64,000 bases of DNA, from contig NZ_JAPZVP010000008.1 of NCBI RefSeq assembly GCF_027622875.1, positions 104,518 to 168,517 on the forward strand. The letters run 5' to 3'. Numbering within the stretch: the first letter of the stretch is position 1; the number at the start of each line of letters is the position of its first letter. Both the position numbers and the translations under genes were made by a program. This DNA is from Glycomyces luteolus. GTDB lineage: Bacteria > Actinomycetota > Actinomycetes > Mycobacteriales > Micromonosporaceae. Below the pieces are notes generated by a model. The model was not told the DNA's origin. It saw only the letters and a list, made by a program, of their open reading frames with translations, and did no database searches. Below, in pieces: positions 44,689 through 53,979 of this stretch.

Positions 44689-45207
44689 GTGACTCGCGAT
44701 TTCCAGATCCGCCCCATCACCCCGGCTGAACACGATGCGCTCGGCGAAGTGTCGATCCGCTCCTATCTCGAAGGCGGGCTCCTGCTCAAGGGCCTCGACG
44801 ACCCCTACGCGCCGAACCTGCGCGACGTCGCGCTCCGGGCCGCCTCCTCGACGGTGCTCGTCGCCGCCGACGAGCGCGGGGGCGAGGACGGCGCCCTGCT
44901 CGGCGGCGTCACCCTCGCCTTCCACGGCAGCCCCATGGCGCAGCTGGCCGGGCCCGGCGAGGCCGAGATCCGGATGCTCGCCGTCGAACCCGCCGCGCAG
45001 GGCCGCGGCGTCGGCTCGGCGCTCGCGGCCGCGTGCGTCGAACAGGCCCGCGCCGACCCCGGGACCAAGAGCGTCGTCCTCTGCGCGCTGCAGGACCTGG
45101 CGAACGCGCACCGCGTGTACACCCGCCTCGGATTCGCGCGCGCGACCGACCTCGACTGGTCGCCGGTGCCCGACGTGCTCCTGTGGGGCTTCCGCCTCGA
45201 TCTCTAG
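44689..45207 (+). CDS. GNAT-family N-acetyltransferase
   Basis: This 172-residue protein has the GNAT fold: RPITPAEHDALGEVS at the start, EIRMLAVEPAAQGRGVGSALAAA as motif A, and RVYTRLGFARATDLDW at the end. The acceptor is unknown. GTG at 44689 is chosen since earlier residues of the open frame are encoded antisense to the GH43 promoter. Its last three bases overlap the convergent sulfotransferase gene's stop. Confidence 0.85.
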   Translation: MTRDFQIRPITPAEHDALGEVSIRSYLEGGLLLKGLDDPYAPNLRDVALRAASSTVLVAADERGGEDGALLGGVTLAFHGSPMAQLAGPGEAEIRMLAVEPAAQGRGVGSALAAACVEQARADPGTKSVVLCALQDLANAHRVYTRLGFARATDLDWSPVPDVLLWGFRLDL

Positions 45208-46382
45208 AGGAGCGCCCTGAACGCCCGCTTGTAATCGCCGAGCGCCTGGTCGACCTCGCCCTCGCTGAGGCCGTACCGGGCCAGGTCGTACCGGTGCTGG
45301 GTCGGCCGGGCCGCCAGCGCCGCGTCGAGCGCGTCCGCCTCCGTGCTCCCCCAGGGCGCGCCGAGGTGGTCGAAGAGCTGCGGCATCCGCTCGCGGGCGC
45401 GGTCGGTGAGGTCGCGGTAGGGCACGTCGACCACGGCGTACGCGGGCATGCGGGCGCGGGCGGCGCGGGCGCGGTCGAGGCCGGTAGCGAAGAGCCCCAG
45501 CCAGGTCCGGCCGATCTCGTGGGGGTCGATCTCGGCGGTGTTCATGGCGGTGGCGGTCTCGGTCATCGAGCAGAGCGAGGCGAGGGCGACGGCCGGGTCC
45601 CGGTGGGTCCACAGGATCTGGGCGTCGGGGAAGGCCTTGACGAGCGCGTTGAGGTTCCACAGGTGCGCGGGGGCGCGGAGGACCCAGCGGCGGCGCGGGC
45701 GGCCGTGCTGGAGCACTTGGAGGGTCTGCTTGAGGTAGCGGTAGTCGGGGGTGTAGTCGCGTTCGAGTATCCACTGGACGTAGCCGGGGGGCTGGGCGCG
45801 CACGAGGTGGGCGATGCCGTGCGGGAGGACCCAGACGTCCGCGTCGGGTTTCTGCGGGTGCATGTCGTAGACGGCGCCGAAGGTGGGGATGGCCTTGCCG
45901 AGGAAGTCGGTGGCGCGCTCGGCGCGGCGCAGGTGGTCGGCGGTGTCGAGGTCGGCGTGCATGAGCTCGTACATGAGGGGCGCGCGGTGGTCGGCGGGGA
46001 CGGCGAGGAGTCGCTGGAGCATGGTGGTGCCGGTGCGGGGGACGCCGGTGACGACGATGGGTCGGCTGATGGGCTCGTCGGCGATCTCGGGGTTGAGGGC
46101 GTGGAGTTTGCGGATGCGGAGGCGGTTCTCGAGGCGGTCGGTGACCTCCTGCTGGACGGCGACCCAGCCGGTGAGGGTGAGGTCGGGGATGTCGGCGTAG
46201 CCGGCGAGGAGGGCGCGCATGTCGTCGATGAAGGCGTCTTCACCGTGGGCGGTGGAGCCGGTGCGGTGCTCGGCTTCGCGTACCGCGCGGTCGAGGAGGC
46301 GGTCGATCTTCTTGCGGCGTCCGGCGATGGCGGGGGTGAGCACGGTGTTGACGGCCCTGAGCCAGGGTGAGACGCGTTCCAT
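45204..46382 (-). CDS. Sulfotransferase family protein
   Basis: The 392-residue protein has the 5'-phosphosulfate loop VTGVPRTGTTMLQRLLA near residue 110 and the 3'-phosphate motif near residue 250 (ILWTHRDPAVALASLCSM), which bind the sulfate donor PAPS. It matches the family with mycobacterial sulfolipid enzymes and probably sulfates a glycolipid or surface metabolite. AAAGGAG precedes the ATG at 46382. No PAPS synthesis genes lie in the window. Confidence 0.88.
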   Translation of the reverse strand: MERVSPWLRAVNTVLTPAIAGRRKKIDRLLDRAVREAEHRTGSTAHGEDAFIDDMRALLAGYADIPDLTLTGWVAVQQEVTDRLENRLRIRKLHALNPEIADEPISRPIVVTGVPRTGTTMLQRLLAVPADHRAPLMYELMHADLDTADHLRRAERATDFLGKAIPTFGAVYDMHPQKPDADVWVLPHGIAHLVRAQPPGYVQWILERDYTPDYRYLKQTLQVLQHGRPRRRWVLRAPAHLWNLNALVKAFPDAQILWTHRDPAVALASLCSMTETATAMNTAEIDPHEIGRTWLGLFATGLDRARAARARMPAYAVVDVPYRDLTDRARERMPQLFDHLGAPWGSTEADALDAALAARPTQHRYDLARYGLSEGEVDQALGDYKRAFRALL

Positions 46383-46414
46383 CCTTAACACTCCTTTTGC
46401 CCCGCTTGGAAATT

Positions 46415-46454
46415 GAGGTGAGCCTACATTCAGGATCGAATGCGGGCCCACCTC
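46415..46454. repeat. 40-nt hairpin element, downstream copy
   Basis: GAGGTGAGCC at one end pairs with GGGCCCACCTC at the other, forming a terminator-like hairpin just after the acyltransferase gene at 46479. It is 38/40 identical to 48949-48988, which follows the paralogue. Confidence 0.8.
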
Positions 46455-46478
46455 AGTGCGGCGCAGTGTGTCGTGGAG

Positions 46479-48752
46479 CTATCGCGATCCGGGTGCCGCC
46501 GCCTCGGCCGCGAGCGGGATCATGGCGGCGATCCGCGGGGTGAGCAGGGACACGAATCTGGGTGCGAGGTGGTTGGAGTCGCGGTAGACGAGGAGGTTGC
46601 CGACGATGACGGGACACGTGCGCCGTTCGAGGTCGCACACCCAGGGTGTCGGGTCGACGACGTTCGCGCCGGCCTCGGCGACGGCCGCCATGGTCGCCTC
46701 GCGCCGTTCGGGATCGACGTTGGAATCGTCGACGTGGCCGATGCAGACGCTGGCGTTCTGGGGGTTCTCGGCGAGGCAGCCGGGCACGTTCAGGCCGATT
46801 TCGGGATTGTCGGCCAGGTAGTAGACCTCGCCCGCCACTTCCTGGAGTCGGTCGACGGTCTCGACCCACCCGTCGGTCCAGGCCTGGTCGGGGTCGTCGG
46901 CGATGACGTCCTTGCGGTCGTATGCGGTCGCGACGACCACGTCGGGTTTGATCTCGGCAAGGTAGTCGAGCACGTCCTCCTTCCAGTCCTCGCATTCGGT
47001 GTACTCGCGTTCGAGTATCGGATCGTGCTCCTGGATGTCCGCGACCGTGCAGTTGGCCTTCGTCATCGTCAGCAGCCGCCAGCCGGAGGCCGTGGCGGAC
47101 TGGTTGAACGCCGGGAACCATTGGCCGGCATGGGAGTCGCCGTAGATGACGATGGTCTTGTCGCCGTCGGGGTCGCCGTACCAGCAGTCCTCGTTGACCT
47201 CGGGGTCGTTCCGGTCGACCTGGCACCCGTCCTCGTAGAGGGCCGGGACGTCCGCCACCGCGTCGTCCAATGAGGGCGTGAGGTTGGCCGGGACGATGTC
47301 GGTGTCCGAGGATTCGCCGAGGAGCTCCCAGACGGTGGTCTCGTTGCCGGTGATCTCGACGGCCTCGTCACTGGACTGGTTCGGCAGGGGCTGCGCGTAC
47401 ATGAACAGCGATGCGGCGAGGGCGGTGGCGATCAGGCCGCCGCCCATCGCCAGTGCCCGGGAGGGCACCTGGACCAGGGGCTTGCGCGTCCTGATCGGGT
47501 TCTCGACCAGGTAGAAGGTGGCTACGGTGACGAGGAGCGCCCCGGCCATGAGGACCAGGTAGTGGCGCAGGCGCACGTCTTCGAGACCCATCACCGTCGG
47601 ACCGATCATGATGAACGGCCAGTGCCAGAGGTAGAGCCCGTAGGAGATCTTGCCGACGAACTGCGCCGGTCTGATCCCGAGCAGCGTCTGGGCGCCGAAG
47701 CGGTGCGGGACGCAGCCGGCGGCGATGACGAGCGCGGTGCCGGCGACGGGGAGCAGCGCCGCGGTCCCCGGGAAGACGGTGCGCTCGTCGAGGACGAACA
47801 CGGACGCGGTGATAGCGGCCAGACCTGTCCAGGAGCCGAGGGCGGCGGCCCATCTGGGGACGGACCGGAGCAGGCCCGCTCCGACGGCGATGAGGGCGCC
47901 GACGGCGAGTTCCCAGGCGCGGGTGTGGATGCCGAAGTAGGACCAGACCGGGTCCGACTGCGTCCAGTTGGCGCTCATCCAGAACGAGACGCCCGCGGCG
48001 ATGACGAGGAATACGGCGATGGCGATGGTTCGGCCGGGCCCGCGATGGCGGTGGCGCGCGGTGGTGAACTTGCCGGGCTTGCTGAGCTTGGCGCCGAGGA
48101 CGGCGATCGCGAGGAGGATCAGCGGCCAGGCGAGATAGAACTGCTCCTCGACCGCGAGCGACCAGAAGTGCTGCAGCGGCGAGGGCACGGTTTCGGCGTT
48201 GAGGTAGTCGGTGCCCTCCTGCGCCAAGCGGATGTTGATGACGTTGAGCGCGGCGGTGGCCGCGTCGACGGCGGTCTCACCCAGCCTGGTGCGGGGCAGC
48301 CAGATCCAAGCGGCGAGCAGCGTCGCGAGGAGGACCGTGGCGGCGGCCGGGAGGAGCCGCACGGCGCGGCGGGCATAGAACCCGGCGATCGAGACGGTCC
48401 CGGTCTTGTCGATCTCGCGCAGGAGCAGCGAGGTGATGAGGAAGCCCGAGATGACGAAGAAGACGTCGACCCCGATGAAACCTCCGGCCGTGTACGGGAA
48501 GCCGATGTGGGCGGCGATGACGACGCCCACGGCCAAGGCCCTGAGGCCCTCGATGTCGGGCCGCCAGTGGCCGGGGCGAGCGCCGGACCGGCTCACGGCC
48601 GCCGGGTCGCGCTGGGCGATCCGCTGGATCTGGACGGTTTCGTGGTCCTGTCCTGCGGGGTTGGGGACGGCGGGGTCCTTCGACGTCAACGCTGAGTCTG
48701 TTGCGCTGGTCAGACGCATAAGTGATCGGTCTCCGAACGGTTCACCGGGCAT
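46479..48752 (-). CDS. Membrane acyltransferase with C-terminal SGNH domain (copy 1)
   Basis: The 757-residue protein has an acyltransferase-3 membrane domain of ten or eleven helices (about 65-440) with RPDIEGLRALAVGVVIAAH (catalytic His), then FFVISGFLITSLLL and WSLAVEEQFYLAWPL. An external SGNH hydrolase-like domain (about 490-757) follows, with GDSHAGQWFP and a DSNHL block. OafA/OatA-type enzymes transfer acetyl groups to surface polysaccharide or peptidoglycan. ATG at 48752 follows GGGAG. A tandem duplicate lies upstream. Confidence 0.9.
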   Translation of the reverse strand: MPGEPFGDRSLMRLTSATDSALTSKDPAVPNPAGQDHETVQIQRIAQRDPAAVSRSGARPGHWRPDIEGLRALAVGVVIAAHIGFPYTAGGFIGVDVFFVISGFLITSLLLREIDKTGTVSIAGFYARRAVRLLPAAATVLLATLLAAWIWLPRTRLGETAVDAATAALNVINIRLAQEGTDYLNAETVPSPLQHFWSLAVEEQFYLAWPLILLAIAVLGAKLSKPGKFTTARHRHRGPGRTIAIAVFLVIAAGVSFWMSANWTQSDPVWSYFGIHTRAWELAVGALIAVGAGLLRSVPRWAAALGSWTGLAAITASVFVLDERTVFPGTAALLPVAGTALVIAAGCVPHRFGAQTLLGIRPAQFVGKISYGLYLWHWPFIMIGPTVMGLEDVRLRHYLVLMAGALLVTVATFYLVENPIRTRKPLVQVPSRALAMGGGLIATALAASLFMYAQPLPNQSSDEAVEITGNETTVWELLGESSDTDIVPANLTPSLDDAVADVPALYEDGCQVDRNDPEVNEDCWYGDPDGDKTIVIYGDSHAGQWFPAFNQSATASGWRLLTMTKANCTVADIQEHDPILEREYTECEDWKEDVLDYLAEIKPDVVVATAYDRKDVIADDPDQAWTDGWVETVDRLQEVAGEVYYLADNPEIGLNVPGCLAENPQNASVCIGHVDDSNVDPERREATMAAVAEAGANVVDPTPWVCDLERRTCPVIVGNLLVYRDSNHLAPRFVSLLTPRIAAMIPLAAEAAAPGSR

Positions 48753-48948
48753 CGGACTCCCAGCCGGGCAGGGCTGGGCTGACTGGGGGGCAGGGTCTCA
48801 CCGGGGCGGGGTCTCACCGGGGCGAATGACGACCTTAACACTGCCCTCCGAACGGGAGCCACTCTCTCATCAGGTGATCGATCATTCAGTCTCAGCGTCG
48901 CGGAATGGTTTCGCACCGTGATGTGACGGGCGCCCTCCGCGCGAAGAC

Positions 48949-48988
48949 GAGGTGAGCCTGCATTCAGGATCGAACGCGGGCCCACCTC
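48949..48988. repeat. 40-nt hairpin element, upstream copy
   Basis: Same element as 46415-46454 with two substitutions. It lies just past the stop of the acyltransferase copy at 49006, as a terminator would, and was duplicated with the gene. Confidence 0.8.
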
Positions 48989-49005
48989 TGCGGTGTGTCG
49001 TGAAG

Positions 49006-51282
49006 CTACCGGGTCTCGGCCGGCTGCGCCTCCAGCGGGACCGCCGCGGCGACTTGCGGTGCGAGTTCGGCGACGAAGCGCGCTGACAGGTGGTTGGTGT
49101 CGCGGTAGACGAGGAGGTTGCCGACGACGACGGGGCAGGTGCCCTGGTCGATGTCGCACAGCCACGGCACAGGGTCGACCACGTTGGCGCCGGTGCCGTC
49201 CACGGCCTCGATGAGTTCCTCGCGGCGTTCGGGTTCGACGATGGATTCGTCGAGGTCGCCGACGCAGACGCTGGCGTGCTCGGGGTTCTCGGCGAGGCAG
49301 CTCGGCGGGTCTTCCGGGAGGCGGGGCGAGCCGGCCATGTAGTACACGTCGTCGGCGGATCGCTGGAGCCGTTCGACGGTGTCGACCCAGCCGTCGATCC
49401 AGGCCTGGTCCGGGTCGTCGGCGACGACCTCCTTCGCGTCGTAGGCGGTGGCGAGGACGGCGTCGGGCTGGAGTTCGTCGAGGAGGTCGAAGGCCTTCTC
49501 CTTCCATTCCTCGCATTCGGTGTACTCGCGTCCGAGCTTCGGGTCGATCTCGACGACGTCGGCGACGGAGCAGTTGGCCTTGGTCAAGGTCTTGAGTTTC
49601 CAGCCGGCGGCCTCGGCCATCTGGTTGAGTGCGGGGAACCATTGGGCGGCATGGGAGTCGCCGAACAGGACGATGGTCTTCCCGCCGTCGGGGTCGCCGT
49701 ACCAGCAGCCGTCCTCGTCGAGCTCGGTGCTGTCGCGTTCGGTGACGCAGCCGTCGTCGTAGAGGGTGGGCTCGTCGTCGACGGCCTCTTCCAATGCGGG
49801 GGTGAGGTTCGCCGGCACTGTGTCCACATCGGATGATTCGCCGAGCTGCTCCCAGACGGTGGTGTCGTTGCCGGTGATCTCGGCGGCCTCGTCGTTCTCC
49901 TGGGTCGGCATGGGCTGCGCGGCCATGAACAGCGAGGCGGCGAGGGCGGTGGCGATGAGGCCGCCGCCCATGGCGAGCGCCCGGGACGGCACCTGGACGA
50001 GCGGGCGCCGGGTGCGGATCGGGTTCTCGATGAGGTAGAACGTGGCGATGGTGAGCAGGAACGCGACGCCCATGAGAACGAGGTAGTGGCGCACGCGCAC
50101 GTCGTCGAGTCCCCATACGGTGGGGCCGATCATGATGAGCGGCCAGTGCCAGAGGTAGAGGCCGTACGAGATCTTGCCGACGAACTGGGCGGGACTGATG
50201 CCCAGGAGCACGGTCGCGCCGAAGCGGTGCGGAGCGCATCCGGCGGCGATGACGAGCGCGGTGCCTGCGACGGGGAGCAGCGCCGCGGTGCCGGGGAAGA
50301 CGGTGCGCTCGTCGAGGACGAACACGGACGCGGTGATGAGCGCGAGCCCGGCCCAGGAGGCGAGCGCGGCGGCCCACTTGGGAGCGAAGGCCCGGATGCC
50401 CCCGGCGGCGACGGCGATGAGCGCGCCTACGGCGAGTTCCCATGCGCGCGTGTGGATGCCGAAGTAAGACCAGATCGGGTCCGACTGCGTCCAGTTGGAG
50501 CTCATCCAGAACGAGACGCCCGCGGCGATGACGAGGAACGCCGTGATGGCCGCGGTGCGGCCCGGTCCCCGGTGGCGGTGGCGAGTGGTGGTGAACCTTC
50601 CGGGCTTGCCGAGCTTGGCGCCGAGGAACGCGATGGCCAGCAGGACGAGCGGCCAGACGATGTAGAACTGCTCTTCGACCGCGAGCGACCAGAAGTGCTG
50701 CAGCGGTGAGGGATCGACCGCGGCGTTGAGGTAGTCGGTGCCTTCGCGCGCCAGCCGGATGTTGATGACGTTGAGCGCGGCGGTGGCCGCGTCGGCGGCG
50801 ATCTCGCCGAGCCTGGTGCGGGGCAGCCAGATCCAGGATGCGACGAGCGTTGCGAGCAGGACCGTGGCGGCGGCGGGCAGGAGCCGCACGGCGCGGCGGG
50901 CGTAGAACCCGGCGATGGACACGGTGCCCGTCTTGTCGATCTCGCGCAGGAGCAGCGACGTGATGAGGAAGCCCGAGATGACGAAGAAGACGTCGACGCC
51001 GACGAATCCCCCTGCCATGTAAGGGAAGCCGATGTGGGCGGCGATGACGGCGCCCACGGCCAGGGCCCTGAGGCCTTCGATGTCGGGCCGCCAGTGGCTG
51101 GGGCGCGCACTGGTCGGGCTCTGGTTGTTCTCCTGGTCCCGCCGGCCGATCCGCTGGATCTGGACGGTCTCGGGATCCCGCTCTGCTGATATGCGGGCGG
51201 CGGCGTCCGCAGACGTCTTCGCCGGTTCTGTTGCGTTGGTCAGACGCATAAGTGATCGGTCTCCGAACGGTTCACCGGGCAT
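49006..51282 (-). CDS. Membrane acyltransferase with C-terminal SGNH domain (copy 2)
   Basis: The 758-residue paralogue starts with the same MPGEPFGDRSLMRLT and has the same acyltransferase-3 and SGNH domains (GDSHAAQWFP, DTNHL). The two proteins are very similar in the membrane domain and differ mainly in the region before it and in parts of the SGNH domain. The sequence upstream of the ATG is also nearly identical to that of copy 1. They probably act on related but different acceptors. Confidence 0.9.
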   Translation of the reverse strand: MPGEPFGDRSLMRLTNATEPAKTSADAAARISAERDPETVQIQRIGRRDQENNQSPTSARPSHWRPDIEGLRALAVGAVIAAHIGFPYMAGGFVGVDVFFVISGFLITSLLLREIDKTGTVSIAGFYARRAVRLLPAAATVLLATLVASWIWLPRTRLGEIAADAATAALNVINIRLAREGTDYLNAAVDPSPLQHFWSLAVEEQFYIVWPLVLLAIAFLGAKLGKPGRFTTTRHRHRGPGRTAAITAFLVIAAGVSFWMSSNWTQSDPIWSYFGIHTRAWELAVGALIAVAAGGIRAFAPKWAAALASWAGLALITASVFVLDERTVFPGTAALLPVAGTALVIAAGCAPHRFGATVLLGISPAQFVGKISYGLYLWHWPLIMIGPTVWGLDDVRVRHYLVLMGVAFLLTIATFYLIENPIRTRRPLVQVPSRALAMGGGLIATALAASLFMAAQPMPTQENDEAAEITGNDTTVWEQLGESSDVDTVPANLTPALEEAVDDEPTLYDDGCVTERDSTELDEDGCWYGDPDGGKTIVLFGDSHAAQWFPALNQMAEAAGWKLKTLTKANCSVADVVEIDPKLGREYTECEEWKEKAFDLLDELQPDAVLATAYDAKEVVADDPDQAWIDGWVDTVERLQRSADDVYYMAGSPRLPEDPPSCLAENPEHASVCVGDLDESIVEPERREELIEAVDGTGANVVDPVPWLCDIDQGTCPVVVGNLLVYRDTNHLSARFVAELAPQVAAAVPLEAQPAETR

Positions 51283-51439
51283 CGGACTCCCAGCCGGGCA
51301 GGGCTGGGCTGACTGGGGATCGGGGTCTTACCGGGGACGAACGCCGACCCTAACATCGCCCGCCGCATGGGATCCACCCCCTCCGAAACGGTGATGTATC
51401 CCTCAGCTGCAGCGTATCGGGGTTGCTACGCCACGCGAA

Positions 51440-51479
51440 ACGACGAGGGCGCCCCGGTGTTCGGGAGCGCCCTCGTCGT
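51440..51479. terminator. Terminator after the thioesterase gene
   Basis: Outer arms ACGACGAGGGCGC (51440-51452) and its complement (51467-51479) with inner CCCG/CGGG pairing make a 17-bp hairpin with one bulged A. It follows tesB on the minus strand and separates it from the acyltransferases. Confidence 0.8.
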
Positions 51480-51511
51480 GCGTTGTCGTCCGTTTCAGTG
51501 ACCGCTTGGCC

Positions 51512-52420
51512 CTAGGGGACTCCGGGGGGTTCCGGGGTCTGGCGGAGCAGGCCTTCCTGCGTGGCCGAGGCGAGGTGCACCCCGTCCGCGTCGAAGAACC
51601 GGCCCTGGGCCAGGCCGCGGCCGTCGGCGGCGGTCGGCGACATCGAGTCGTAGAGGATCCAGTCGTCGAAGCGGAACGGCCGGTGGAACCACAGGGCGTG
51701 GTCGAGGCTCGTCCCGAGGTAGCCGCCGGGGCCCCAGACCTCGCCGTGGCGGGACAGGACCGAGTCCAGCAGGGTCAGATCGGAGGCGTAGGTGAGCACG
51801 CACACGTGGATGAGCGGGTCGTCGGGCAGTCGGCCGTCGGCCTTCATCCACACCCGCTGGTGCTCCTGCGCCGGGCGCTGGCCCGAGGCCGAGAAGCCCG
51901 AGCCGCCACCGGCGTAGCGCACGTCGATCGGGCGCGGGACGCGCGACCAGATGCCGAGGCGGTCCGGGTGGGACTTGAGCTGCTCGCTCAGCGGCGGGAT
52001 GTCCTCGGGCCGGGCCAGGCCGTTCGGGGCCGGGTCCGAGTGCTCGAGGCCGCGCTCGCCGGTGTGGAACGAGGCGGACATGAAGAAGATCGTCTGCCCG
52101 TTCTGCAGCGCTACCGTACGGCGTACGGAGAAGGAGCGGCCGTCGCGGATGTTCTCGACCTGGTAGACGATCGGCTTCGTCGAGTCGCCGGGGCGCACGA
52201 AGTAGCCGTGCAGCGAGTGCACCCGCCGGTCGCCCGGGACGGTGCGCCCGGCGGCGACCAGGGCCTGACCGGCGACCTGGCCGCCGAAGACCCGCTGGTG
52301 GGCCCCTTCGGCGCGCGGGCCCCGGTACAGGCCCTTGTCGATCTCCTCGAGGTCGAGGACGCCGAGGAGCGAGTCCACGGCGTCCTGGCCTACGAGGACT
52401 TCACGCCCTGAGCTGTGCAA
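51512..52420 (-). CDS. tesB: Acyl-CoA thioesterase II
   Basis: The 302-residue protein is a double hotdog thioesterase: DLEEIDKGLYRGPR, VFGGQVAGQALVAAGRTV, and the second-fold segment TSLDHALWFHRPFR with the catalytic Asp (…LDHALWFH…). It hydrolyses fatty acyl-CoA esters. The start is not certain: TTG at 52420 lies 3 nt after the pyruvate kinase stop, and GTG at 52378 (before DSLLGVLDL) is also good. It is probably co-transcribed with pyk. Confidence 0.88.
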   Translation of the reverse strand: MHSSGREVLVGQDAVDSLLGVLDLEEIDKGLYRGPRAEGAHQRVFGGQVAGQALVAAGRTVPGDRRVHSLHGYFVRPGDSTKPIVYQVENIRDGRSFSVRRTVALQNGQTIFFMSASFHTGERGLEHSDPAPNGLARPEDIPPLSEQLKSHPDRLGIWSRVPRPIDVRYAGGGSGFSASGQRPAQEHQRVWMKADGRLPDDPLIHVCVLTYASDLTLLDSVLSRHGEVWGPGGYLGTSLDHALWFHRPFRFDDWILYDSMSPTAADGRGLAQGRFFDADGVHLASATQEGLLRQTPEPPGVP

Positions 52421-52423
52421 CGG

Positions 52424-53833
52424 TCAGGAGCCGATCTGGTGGACCCGGACGGTGTTCGTCGAACCGGGGGTCCCGGCCGGCGTGCCGGCCACGATGACGA
52501 CGAGGTCGCCCGGCTGCGCCAGGTGGTGCTCCTGCAGGGTCTTGTCGACCAGTTTGAACATCGCGTCGGTGTGGTCCACGTGCTCGACCAGGTAGGAGTC
52601 GGTGCCCCAGGACAGCGCCATCTGGTTGCGGACGCTCTCGATCGGGGTGAGCCCGTAGATCGGGCGGTCCGGCTTGAGGCGGGCGAGGCGCTTCACGGTG
52701 TCACCGGTCTGGGTGAACGCGACGAGGGCCTTCGCGCCGATCGCGTCGGCGATCTCGGCGGCCGCGTGGGTCACCGCGCCGGACTTCGTCTTCGGGTCGT
52801 GCTCCATCGCGCGCAGCGGGATCGGGCCGCCCTCGGTGGTCTCCACGATCTTGGCCATGGTGCGCACGGTCCCGATCGGGTACTTGCCGACCGAGGTCTC
52901 ACCGGAGAGCATCACGGCGTCGGTGCCGTCGAGGACGGCGTTGGCGACGTCGGAGACCTCGGCGCGGGTGGGCCGGGCGTTCTCGATCATCGAGTCGAGC
53001 ATCTGGGTCGCCACGATGACGGGCTTCGCGTTCTCGCGGCAGAGGCGCACGATCTCCTTCTGCACGATCGGGACCTCGTCGAGGGGCATCTCGACTCCCA
53101 GGTCGCCGCGGGCGACCATGACGCCGTCGAAGGCCCGGACGATCTCCTCGAGGCGCGCGACGGCCTCGGGCTTCTCGACCTTCGCGATGATCGGGCGGCG
53201 CACGCCGACCTCGTCCATCACCTTGTGGCCCAAGCGGACGTCGTCGGGGGTGCGCACGAACGACATCGCGATGAGGTCCACGCCGAGGTTCAGCGCGAAC
53301 TTCATGTCGGAGATGTCCTTCTCGGACAGCGCCGGCACGGAGATGTTCACGTTCGGCAGCGACAGGCCCTTGTTGTTCGAGACCGGGCCGCCCTCGACCA
53401 CGAGGCACTCGACGTCGGTGTCGTCGGCGCTGAGCACTTCGAGCGCCAGCTTGCCGTCGTCCACCAGGAGGCGGTCGCCCTTGGAGACCTCGGCCGGCAG
53501 CTTCTTGTAGGTGCAGGAGACGCGGTCGTGGGTGCCGTCGACGTCGTCCGAGGTGATCTTGATGCGGTCGCCCGCGTCCCACTGCTCGGTGCCGTTGGCG
53601 AAGGTGCCCAGGCGGATCTTGGGGCCCTGCATGTCGGCCAGGATGGCGACGGGCTTCCCGGCGGCATCGGCGGCCTCGCGGACCATCTGGTAGACGGCCT
53701 CGTGGTCGGACTGGGCGCCATGGGAGAAGTTCATGCGGGCGACGTTCATGCCGGCGTCGATCAGGCCGGCCATACGCTCGGGCGTGGCCGTGGCAGGCCC
53801 GATGGTGCAGACGATTTTTGCTCTACGAGTCAC
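52424..53833 (-). CDS. pyk: Pyruvate kinase
   Basis: The 469-residue enzyme makes pyruvate and ATP from phosphoenolpyruvate and ADP. It has the barrel motifs MNFSHG (near 35), the metal site KVEKPEAVARLEEI and ARGDLGVEMPLDEVPIVQK, and the activator-binding C-terminal domain. The length matches type I/II bacterial enzymes. The GTG start is preceded by a TATAAG box at 53847-53842 about 8 nt upstream on the minus strand. TesB follows 3 nt downstream. Confidence 0.96.
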   Translation of the reverse strand: MTRRAKIVCTIGPATATPERMAGLIDAGMNVARMNFSHGAQSDHEAVYQMVREAADAAGKPVAILADMQGPKIRLGTFANGTEQWDAGDRIKITSDDVDGTHDRVSCTYKKLPAEVSKGDRLLVDDGKLALEVLSADDTDVECLVVEGGPVSNNKGLSLPNVNISVPALSEKDISDMKFALNLGVDLIAMSFVRTPDDVRLGHKVMDEVGVRRPIIAKVEKPEAVARLEEIVRAFDGVMVARGDLGVEMPLDEVPIVQKEIVRLCRENAKPVIVATQMLDSMIENARPTRAEVSDVANAVLDGTDAVMLSGETSVGKYPIGTVRTMAKIVETTEGGPIPLRAMEHDPKTKSGAVTHAAAEIADAIGAKALVAFTQTGDTVKRLARLKPDRPIYGLTPIESVRNQMALSWGTDSYLVEHVDHTDAMFKLVDKTLQEHHLAQPGDLVVIVAGTPAGTPGSTNTVRVHQIGS

Positions 53834-53924
53834 CCTGCGAGCTTATATCGGACGCCTGCTCGCACTCGCAGGGTCTCCGCAGTTGAGAGGTGGAATTCAC
53901 CGGTGCCGGAATGCAAAACAAACG

Positions 53925-53973
53925 TAGGCGGAATTGAGCGCGAGTAAATATTTACCGCGCTCAATTCCGCCTA
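53925..53973 (-). terminator. Terminator of the gltBD operon
   Basis: Arms of 18 bp (53925-53942 with 53956-53973) surround a second 12-bp palindrome, GTAAATATTTAC, giving a nearly perfect 49-nt inverted repeat. It starts 6 nt after the gltD stop. On the minus strand a T-rich run (CGTTTGTTTT) follows, so it is an unusually classical intrinsic terminator for this genome. Confidence 0.85.
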
Positions 53974-53979
53974 TTGCAC

